Shown: positions 32,184 to 39,309 of the stretch, piece after piece
How the letters are laid out: every line of letters starts with the position of its first letter
How positions within the stretch are numbered: position 1 is the stretch's first letter
Assembly: GCA_028289325.1 (NCBI GenBank)
Contig: JANQQN010000225.1
Location: 1 to 41,458, forward strand
DNA length: 41,458 nucleotides
Direction: 5' to 3'
Source: Myxococcota bacterium
GTDB taxonomy: Bacteria; Myxococcota; Kuafuiibacteriia; Kuafuiibacteriales; Kuafuiibacteriaceae
Notes under the pieces: generated by a model
Databases searched by the model: none
Seen by the model: only the letters and a program-made list of their open reading frames with translations
What the model was told of the DNA's origin: nothing
Program-made: the position numbers and the translations under genes

Positions 32184-35100
32184 TTAGAGCTCCCGAAGCC
32201 GGCTCAGCATCACATCGTGGGAAGGCAGCTTGTCTTTCAGCCGAGAGAAGTCGCGCGCGATCTGTCGCTCGGATTGCGCTAACCGCTTGTTGGAGGCAGC
32301 GAGCGTCTTCCACGCGCAGCTCGCGGGCAGCGCGAGGCCCAGCCACACCGTCGCCGAGTCGCTCTTGGTGTCGCGCAGCTCATGCGGCATCGGCGCCGCG
32401 AGATCCGGCACCGCGCGGTCCGCGGTGCGGTTGTGGAGCAGCCGGGCGAACCGCTTCGCCAACAGGTTGAGCAACGCCTCCCGCAGCGGCCGCTCGACGC
32501 TGGGGCACGAACCGGCCCCACATCCCTCGCGGACCCGCGCCGCGCACGCGGTGGCCGACAACTCACCGAGCATCGACCGAAACGCCCGCACGTCTTTTCG
32601 ATAGCGCTGGTCGAACTGCCGGGCGGTGCTCTTCGGCGCCCGACTCTGCTTCAAGCACCGCGGCCCTTTCGACGGGTTCGCGACCATCGCCGCGAACGGG
32701 CGGTCGGCCTGCTGGAGGTGCTGGCAGTACCGCGCGGCGCCGGGGTAGCGGTCTTTGAGCAGCCCGCACATCGCGCCGACCTCGAACGGGCACGCGGTCG
32801 CCGCCGCCGCTTGCGGCCGGGGGGCGGGCGTCCCGTTGGCGGGCGCGCCTTCAGCGGGCGGCGGTTCCGCGACCGCGGGCACGGCGGCGATCGGCACCGC
32901 ATCGTCGCCGGTCAGATGAAATGCGGCCGCGGTGGCGAATATCGATACCAACGCGGTGGCGGCGATCAGTCCGAACCGACTCCCGAGGGCGCTGAGGGCC
33001 AGCTTCGATCCCCCGCCCCCGGATCCCCGCACCACCCGGGCCCGAGGCGCGGTCTCCAGCATCTCATCGGGCGCGTCGCTGGCGATGGCCACCGCGAGCA
33101 TGCGATGCGCGTGATCGTTGCCGAACCCCGCGTGCATCGACTCGTACCACACGGGCTCTCGGTCCGTGTTCAGGCACACCACCCGACCGTCGGAAGCGAC
33201 CCACGCGTGTCGTCCTTCTTTCCAGGCGAGCGCGGTGTGGTTCCACACCCCGAGGCAAAACGGCATCGCCAGCTCGTCGAGCGCGGTCGCCGCCGCTTGC
33301 AACGCTTCTTGCTGGTCACCGTGGGACGTCACGATCGCATCCGGCAGCGAGACCCCCGTCGGGAGGGCTGCGACCAGCGACCACGTCGACGCGACCGGCA
33401 CCTCGTACAGTACCGCCGCTTCGAAGCTACCGCCGTCGCGCAGCTGAAACACGTTGATGAGCGGCAAAGAGGTCTTCGTCATGACATCCACCTCCGAGAG
33501 GTTCGCGCGGCCGAGGTTCACGAGCTCGACCTGCAGGTAGGCGGGGAAGCTCTTGAGAAAGTGTACCGTTGGCTGATCGTCGGACGCTTGGTCTTTCCAT
33601 CCGGACCACGCGGCTTGCAACCATACCGGGCGCGGTTGGGGGCTCCGGGTCGCGACCATCGACCACGCATACCGTTGGACCGCCCGCCGATTGCCCTCAT
33701 CGTTGGACTGCCAGGCGCCGATCACCGCCTCCACCGCCGTCGCGGGGTCACGAGTCCAGCGGTTCGCCCTCAGCCACGGGATCAGCCGCTCGGTCGCAAT
33801 GTCCGCGAGCGCGGTTGGAGTGCCCTTCGCGAGCAGCTTGACCTCATCCGCGTCGGTCTGTGGCCCGACGTCGCGAGCGATGTACTCGATGTGGCTGGCA
33901 TCGAACGGCACCCCTTCCAGGAGCCGGCCATAGCCCGCGATCCAAACGTCGCGCGCGAACGGCAGCCACGTCGAGCCGTGGTGAAGCAGCGCGCGCACCG
34001 CCATCACGTCGGCGCTGGTCTGGACCCGCTCCGCCGCCTTCTCCGCCCAGGCTTCGGCCGGTCGACCGTGGCGCATCCGCGCCGCGTAGCTCCACAGGTA
34101 CGTCGCGAGGGGGTCGTGCAGCTGCTCGGCGACCGGCACTCGATCGTCGGTCGGCTCGGGCAGGCGGTCCCAAGCGCTGTCGAGCATCGGCTTCGTCGGA
34201 CGCGGCAGCCACGGCTCCAGCCCCGGCAGCTGATGGCCGGACGTCCACAGCTCGAGCGCCCGCTGGCGGACGAAGTCCGTCGCGTCCGTGCCGTGGCGGA
34301 TGAGGGCCGCAGCGTCATCGATCGCGACCTGGTTCGTGCGCAGCAGCGCCTCCATCAGCCGGGAGGGCGGACGCTGGCTCCGGAGGAGGGCCTCGACGAG
34401 GATCGGGATCCAAAACGCAAACGTCTCGGCTCCTACCCGGCGCGCGGACATGAGAATGGTCTCCCCGTGGTTGACCAGCCATTCGGCGTCGATCTTCGAC
34501 ACCGGCTGGTGCAGCGCCTCCGGAGGTCCGCTCCAGCGGGGCGCGAGCTTGGTGAGCCCTTTCGCCACCCGGTCTTTCGGCGTACGCTTGGCCACGACAT
34601 AAACGTCGAGGGGCGCGTTGGCCTTCAGCAGATCGCAGACCAGGGCGGAGAGCTCCGCTCGACGAGCCGCGTTCGGGGGCAGTTCGCGCAGCTCCCGCAG
34701 CACCGCGTCCGGCTCCTTGGACAGCCGGAGCTTCACGACGTGGTTCGACTGCTGGGCGACGGTCTTCGAGGCGCTCATGATCGCCTCGTCGATGGGCATG
34801 CGCTCCTCGATGGCCACCCTCACTTGCTCCGCGACCCGCTCGCCGAGCAGATCCCGCACCCGGACCAGCGTCTCGAGACTGCTCGTCCCCAGCTCGAGGA
34901 CCACAGCCTGGGTGTCGCCGACGAAGCCCTGGACCTGGGTTGGGGTAGTGGGCGCCGGCGCGAATCGGTCGGACGCGACCACGGTATGCATCTGGGCCCG
35001 GATGACTTCCCATACTCGCGCTGGGGCCCGGGACTCGGTCCGACGCTGCAGGTCGATCAGGCGGGGCAGGTCGACGTACGTCGGCCCCCCGTCGTCGCCT

Positions 35101-35924
35101 CGGCGAGCGGACTCTTCGATGGCCGTCGATATGAACACCGCGCGCTGCAGCCGCTCGAGAGAAGGCGGCTCGAGGAGCTTTTCACCGTAGAACTCGAGCT
35201 CGCTAAACCCACGCGGGTTGGTCTCCAAAAAGCGCTGAACGTGAGCGAAATTGGAGGGGCCGGTGGCCTCCGGTGCATCGTTGGCGACGAGGACGGTCCA
35301 CCAGTTGTCCGAACTCCATACATCGGCGAAAGAGCGCGGGCTGTTCGCGACCACCACCGGTGCGGGCAGTCCGGACAACGCGAGAACAGCCCGGATGATG
35401 AGACAGGCGTCGGCCGCTTCTTCCCGCGCCCCGACCTTCGGCGCGGTGAGCGTGGCGAGGGGCCCGCTGCGGGTGGCACCCGTCAACGTGGTCAGCGAAG
35501 CGGTGTTGCTGACCGGGGTCCACAGCTCGGAGAGCGCGGACAGCGTCCGGCCGGCCAGCCGTTCGTGACCGCGGTCTGCGATTTCCAACGTCGCGTGCTC
35601 CCACTCGGCCTCCGAGTCGATCGGGCGCTTGTGGGATAACGCGATGCAGCAGCCCGCGAACGCATCCGCGCTCGCGGGACGCTCCCGGATCCGCACCTCG
35701 CTTTTCGGTCGACCCTCGACGTCGGTCCCCGCGATGTGCACCTGGACCACGGCGACGGTGGATCCGTCCCAGCACGCGGCCGAAGCACCGATGCGGGCGA
35801 GTCCGGTGGACTCCTCCAGGAGATCTGCGAGCGACCGGGCTGGCGCGCACGCGGGGGCCTCGGGTCGGAATCTCGGCGCCGGGTCGGAGAGGGTGCGGCC
35901 GAATGTGTAGTGGGTCCAGGTCAC
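32184..35924 (-). CDS. Giant membrane-anchored protein, GTPase-associated (GAP1-like)
   Basis: A 1,246-residue protein starting with GTG 35924, 3 bp after the stop of the GTPase-like gene. Residues 1 to about 980 are cytoplasmic, with an N-terminal WTHYTFG start and a large mixed alpha/beta and helical body. One transmembrane helix (FGLIAATALVSIFATAAAF, about 983-1003) follows. The periplasmic tail of about 240 residues has a Pro/Ala-rich stalk and at least nine cysteines (CPFEVGAMCG, YCQHL, CLKQ, CAARVREGCGAGSC, ASCAW). The large size, pairing with a DxAGE GTPase and the N-terminal HYT motif resemble the GTPase-associated protein 1 families described with DO-GTPases in bacterial conflict systems; I hold this as a hypothesis. 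No catalytic site is visible. Confidence 0.7.
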   Translation of the reverse strand: MTWTHYTFGRTLSDPAPRFRPEAPACAPARSLADLLEESTGLARIGASAACWDGSTVAVVQVHIAGTDVEGRPKSEVRIRERPASADAFAGCCIALSHKRPIDSEAEWEHATLEIADRGHERLAGRTLSALSELWTPVSNTASLTTLTGATRSGPLATLTAPKVGAREEAADACLIIRAVLALSGLPAPVVVANSPRSFADVWSSDNWWTVLVANDAPEATGPSNFAHVQRFLETNPRGFSELEFYGEKLLEPPSLERLQRAVFISTAIEESARRGDDGGPTYVDLPRLIDLQRRTESRAPARVWEVIRAQMHTVVASDRFAPAPTTPTQVQGFVGDTQAVVLELGTSSLETLVRVRDLLGERVAEQVRVAIEERMPIDEAIMSASKTVAQQSNHVVKLRLSKEPDAVLRELRELPPNAARRAELSALVCDLLKANAPLDVYVVAKRTPKDRVAKGLTKLAPRWSGPPEALHQPVSKIDAEWLVNHGETILMSARRVGAETFAFWIPILVEALLRSQRPPSRLMEALLRTNQVAIDDAAALIRHGTDATDFVRQRALELWTSGHQLPGLEPWLPRPTKPMLDSAWDRLPEPTDDRVPVAEQLHDPLATYLWSYAARMRHGRPAEAWAEKAAERVQTSADVMAVRALLHHGSTWLPFARDVWIAGYGRLLEGVPFDASHIEYIARDVGPQTDADEVKLLAKGTPTALADIATERLIPWLRANRWTRDPATAVEAVIGAWQSNDEGNRRAVQRYAWSMVATRSPQPRPVWLQAAWSGWKDQASDDQPTVHFLKSFPAYLQVELVNLGRANLSEVDVMTKTSLPLINVFQLRDGGSFEAAVLYEVPVASTWSLVAALPTGVSLPDAIVTSHGDQQEALQAAATALDELAMPFCLGVWNHTALAWKEGRHAWVASDGRVVCLNTDREPVWYESMHAGFGNDHAHRMLAVAIASDAPDEMLETAPRARVVRGSGGGGSKLALSALGSRFGLIAATALVSIFATAAAFHLTGDDAVPIAAVPAVAEPPPAEGAPANGTPAPRPQAAAATACPFEVGAMCGLLKDRYPGAARYCQHLQQADRPFAAMVANPSKGPRCLKQSRAPKSTARQFDQRYRKDVRAFRSMLGELSATACAARVREGCGAGSCPSVERPLREALLNLLAKRFARLLHNRTADRAVPDLAAPMPHELRDTKSDSATVWLGLALPASCAWKTLAASNKRLAQSERQIARDFSRLKDKLPSHDVMLSRLREL

Positions 35925-35927
35925 GGC

Positions 35928-37154
35928 TCAGCGGACAGTCGCCTCGCGCAGCTCGTCGAGGAAGCTCGAAAGATAAACGTTCGGCAGAAACACGCCAGCC
36001 AATTCCTCGCGAAGCTTGTACTCGTGGCCGCCCCCGAGCCCCCGCACCAATCGGTCTCGTTCGCTGACCAGATTCATCGCCAGGTAACGGACCCGGGCTG
36101 GGCCCGCGCTCTCGGCCATCTCGTGCAGGCGAATGCCGAGCCCGGTGGACTCCAGGGAGTCGTCGTCGACGCTGAGGCTGGTCCGAACCAGGTCCCGGCA
36201 CGCGGCGTGAATCCTCGCCGTAAGGGCGCGGAAGCGATAGATGTCCAGCTGGCTGCGCAGCCAGCCTGGCTCCAGCCGACCGTTGAGCACCGGGTCTTTG
36301 AGGAGGGCCCGAACCTCGGCAAAACACTCCTGCAGGTCGCGATATTTGGGATCCAAACTATCGCGGAACCAGTGCCGCCAGTCGCGGCCGAACATCGTGA
36401 GGGCGATGATCAGGTTGACGTCCCGCTCCTGCAGCAATTCCGCGATGACCTTGTACCACTCCTCGAAGGTATCGAGTAGCCACTTGACCCGGTGTGCGCT
36501 CTCCTGGCGCTCCTCCGAGGGTAGGAATCCGGGCCACGTCCGTACGGCCGACGGAATCAGCAGCCAAAACGGCACCATCAGCAGCACCACCCGACACTGA
36601 CGAAGCAAGTGTCGGTCATGGTCGTAGGTTTGCACCCAGTCCCAGTCCGACGACACACGCCGGTGTCGATGCCAGTGCTCGCCGGCGAAGTCCATGACCC
36701 AGATCGCGTCCTCGCTCGCGGCGCCGTTCTCCCGCGGGAGCGGCACGGAGTGGATGATGGTGTTGGTGGTGGCCTTGATCTTCGGAAAGAACCGCCACGC
36801 CGACCCCCGCCACGGGTGGTGCTCGATGCGCCACTCGTCGATGTCTCGCGCGACTTTGATCTCGCGCTCGCCGGACCGGACCGCTTGCAGCTCGAACGGC
36901 AGCAGGTCTCGGTTCCAGGGCAGGTAGTCGCACCGAAGGGCGCGAGCGAGGCGGGTGGGCACCGCCATGTCCGCGCGGCTGAGATACAGCCGGTACAGCG
37001 TCTTGCCCGAGCCTTTAGGCCCAACGAGGGCGATTCGGGGCGAGAAGGGCTTCGACCCCGCCGCCGCCCCATCCGGCCAGTTGAACTCGGGCCACGACGA
37101 CGAGTCGGCAGCCGCCGGCTCTCGGTCTACGGTCTCCGGATCTTGGTTGTTCAT
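35928..37154 (-). CDS. P-loop GTPase-like protein (DxAGE type)
   Basis: A 408-residue soluble P-loop NTPase. G1/Walker A is GPKGSGKT (45-52), followed by a long switch I region with the TTNT sequence (about 129-132). G3/Walker B is WVMDFAGEHW (D155, G158, E159), the DxAGE form seen in the DO-GTPase and related TRAFAC-like families. A possible G4 is ALTMFGRD (251-258), not a canonical NKxD, so guanine specificity is uncertain. Length and spacing differ from translation GTPases. It starts at ATG 37154 and is 24 bp from the membrane-protein gene and 3 bp from the giant gene, so the three are co-translated. The likely role is a nucleotide-dependent switch working on its large neighbour. Confidence 0.8.
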   Translation of the reverse strand: MNNQDPETVDREPAAADSSSWPEFNWPDGAAAGSKPFSPRIALVGPKGSGKTLYRLYLSRADMAVPTRLARALRCDYLPWNRDLLPFELQAVRSGEREIKVARDIDEWRIEHHPWRGSAWRFFPKIKATTNTIIHSVPLPRENGAASEDAIWVMDFAGEHWHRHRRVSSDWDWVQTYDHDRHLLRQCRVVLLMVPFWLLIPSAVRTWPGFLPSEERQESAHRVKWLLDTFEEWYKVIAELLQERDVNLIIALTMFGRDWRHWFRDSLDPKYRDLQECFAEVRALLKDPVLNGRLEPGWLRSQLDIYRFRALTARIHAACRDLVRTSLSVDDDSLESTGLGIRLHEMAESAGPARVRYLAMNLVSERDRLVRGLGGGHEYKLREELAGVFLPNVYLSSFLDELREATVR

Positions 37155-37178
37155 GACGATCCGCTCGCCTCTCGTCCG

Positions 37179-39257
37179 TCAGCAAGGCTTCTTGCTGAGG
37201 GTCAGCTGATAGTATTCGCGACGCTGCTTGCCCCGCACCCATTTGCGGACGATGACATAGCCGTCGTCCTGGTCTTTGAGCGCGTAGACGCGGTATTGAC
37301 CCGGCCCCGAGCGATACTCCGCCCGCGGCGTGCACCGCAGCCGCGAACCGCTTCCCCATTCGTCTCGTACCAGCTCCAGCAGCTCGACCCCGAACGCCTC
37401 TTGGGGATATGTCACCAGATACACCTTCTGGCCGTCGGGCTCGGGCGCCACCCGAACGATCATCAGTCGGTCCAGCCGGTCTTTGACCGGCGCGATCAGC
37501 GTGACGTCTTGGGTCCGGGTTTCGCGGCCTTTCGCCGTATGGCTGACCTCGCTCAGCAACGAGCGAAAATCGCGCGCCTGTTCCCCTCGCAGGTCGCTCA
37601 GACGGGGGTCCGTGAACGCCTCTTTGGTGCCCAGGAACTTCATCCAGCTCATCGCCTGCTTGATCCGCGCCGACCGGGATAACGCCCGCCCACACTCCGG
37701 ATGGCCGCCGGCCCGCCACAGCGCCGACTCGGACGCCCGAAAAGGGTTCGCGCACTCGACCCGGGTCGGTCCCTTCGACCGCAGGCGAGACTCGAAGGTC
37801 TTCTGGGTCGCCAACGGCAGATCGGCGAGATACGCGCTCATCGTTTCTAGCTGAGCGCGGCGGCGGGTCCATTCGTCCTCGAGCTTGCGGTTACGTTGGA
37901 TGGCCGACCACGGCGCGCCGAGAGAGTCCGATGTCGACCGGGCCGCGGCTTTGGTCAACGCGGTGACCCGGCGCAGCCGGTCGTCGTTCCAGGGCTGACC
38001 GATCAGCCGCTGCACGCACGTCGCCGCCCGCCCCGCGAGCCCGCTGTCTCGGCGCTGCCCGAGGACCACCATGGCCAACGTTCCCGGTCGAAATCCGCCT
38101 TCATCGAAGAGGTTCGCGCAGAACGCTTCGTCGGCGGGGTCCATGAACTGCCGCCACTCACGATGGGCGCCGTGGACCGCGGCCACCGCGGACGCGAGGA
38201 CCCCAATGGTCAGCAAGGTAGGACCGAAAGCGAACGCCGCGCCCGACCAGTACCGTCGTCGCCCAACCACCCACGCCGGATCCATATTCACATGGAGGCT
38301 GAACAAGAGGGGCATGAGACTCATCAGCCCGCCCCACACCAACAGAAGATAACGGCCCCGGAGGCTGGGCTCCTCGTAGACGGATAAGGCCGCCCCGGTC
38401 ACCGCAACACCGGCCGCCACCCAGGCGATCAGCATGTAGCCCGCCTCGTAGCGCCAGTGACGGCGCCGCGCGACGGTGATCCAGAGCGCGAGCCACAGCG
38501 CGATACCCGCGGGCAACATCCCGAACCACGGGAACCAAACCTCCGCCACGATATCGAGCGCCGGGTAATACACCGTCTCTGCGAGCAAGGTCGCGGCCAG
38601 CCACGGCGAGGCCAGCACCAACGCGAAGTTCAAGACGCAAGCCAGCCCGCGCAGGGGAAACGGATGAAGTACGAGGTAGTCCGTCGTCCTCGGTTGACCG
38701 ACACCGGCTCGGCTGGGGCTCGTCTCGCCATCTTCATCTTCGGACAGCCTCGCAGCGCCGGTCGATTCGGCCGACGGAGGCAGGTCGATCGTCGGCTCCC
38801 ACTCCGTCCATTCCTCTTCGTCGTCGTCGGACACCAGCGGCGGCACCGGAATCGCCGGTGGGCTGTGCGCGGGGTCCGGCGGCGACCGGACGGGAATCTG
38901 CTCATCGGGCACCGGCACGGGGCGGGTCCGCTGCAGCTGCACGATCGCGGACTCGATCTCTCGACGCGTCTGGAAGTCGGGCTTCGGCAAATCGAGCGTC
39001 CGGAATGCGTTCGGAGGCAGGGACGCCGGTGGGGTCGGGTCGGGATCTGTCGGATGAGTTGGCGGTTCGTCGGCGGTCACTGTAGCCGGTTCGTCGGCCC
39101 CATCGGCGGCGGCAGGAACCTGGGAGCCGAAGACGTCCTTCGGCAGGTGTGGCCGAAAGTAGTCGGAGTCGGATACCTGCGGCTCGAGTCCGCCCTCGGC
39201 CTGTGGGTCTTCCTGCTCCTCGGGGGCACCCTCCCAGTCGCGTTCGTGCTCGCCCAT
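37179..39257 (-). CDS. Five-helix membrane protein with disordered N-terminus
   Basis: A 692-residue protein. Residues 1 to about 190 are acidic and proline-rich (EEQEDPQAEGG, PTHPTDPDPTPP), hence disordered. Five transmembrane helices follow (about 200-375: LACVLNFALVLAS, WFGMLPAGIALWLALW, YMLIAWVAAGVAVTGAAL, YLLLVWGGLMSLMPLLF, AFGPTLLTIGVLASAVAAV). A C-terminal soluble domain of about 310 residues has five cysteines and ends in a beta-rich region (YLVTYPQEAFGVELLELV). ATG 39257 is chosen because GGAGAAG lies 5 nt upstream; the frame continues upstream to TTG 39302 without a ribosome-binding site. No family is recognised. It lies between the pseudokinase and GTPase genes. Confidence 0.75.
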   Translation of the reverse strand: MGEHERDWEGAPEEQEDPQAEGGLEPQVSDSDYFRPHLPKDVFGSQVPAAADGADEPATVTADEPPTHPTDPDPTPPASLPPNAFRTLDLPKPDFQTRREIESAIVQLQRTRPVPVPDEQIPVRSPPDPAHSPPAIPVPPLVSDDDEEEWTEWEPTIDLPPSAESTGAARLSEDEDGETSPSRAGVGQPRTTDYLVLHPFPLRGLACVLNFALVLASPWLAATLLAETVYYPALDIVAEVWFPWFGMLPAGIALWLALWITVARRRHWRYEAGYMLIAWVAAGVAVTGAALSVYEEPSLRGRYLLLVWGGLMSLMPLLFSLHVNMDPAWVVGRRRYWSGAAFAFGPTLLTIGVLASAVAAVHGAHREWRQFMDPADEAFCANLFDEGGFRPGTLAMVVLGQRRDSGLAGRAATCVQRLIGQPWNDDRLRRVTALTKAAARSTSDSLGAPWSAIQRNRKLEDEWTRRRAQLETMSAYLADLPLATQKTFESRLRSKGPTRVECANPFRASESALWRAGGHPECGRALSRSARIKQAMSWMKFLGTKEAFTDPRLSDLRGEQARDFRSLLSEVSHTAKGRETRTQDVTLIAPVKDRLDRLMIVRVAPEPDGQKVYLVTYPQEAFGVELLELVRDEWGSGSRLRCTPRAEYRSGPGQYRVYALKDQDDGYVIVRKWVRGKQRREYYQLTLSKKPC

Positions 39258-39309
39258 CGCTTCTCCGCGTTCAGACTCTCGCCGATCGGAGGCGTTTTGC
39301 AAATGGCCG

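Noticed and set aside
32382..35639. A 1,085-codon open frame antisense to the giant gene
   Set aside because: It is Arg/His/Gly-rich with no domain or signal, as expected for the complementary frame of GC-rich coding sequence; the minus-strand gene has clear topology and operon spacing.
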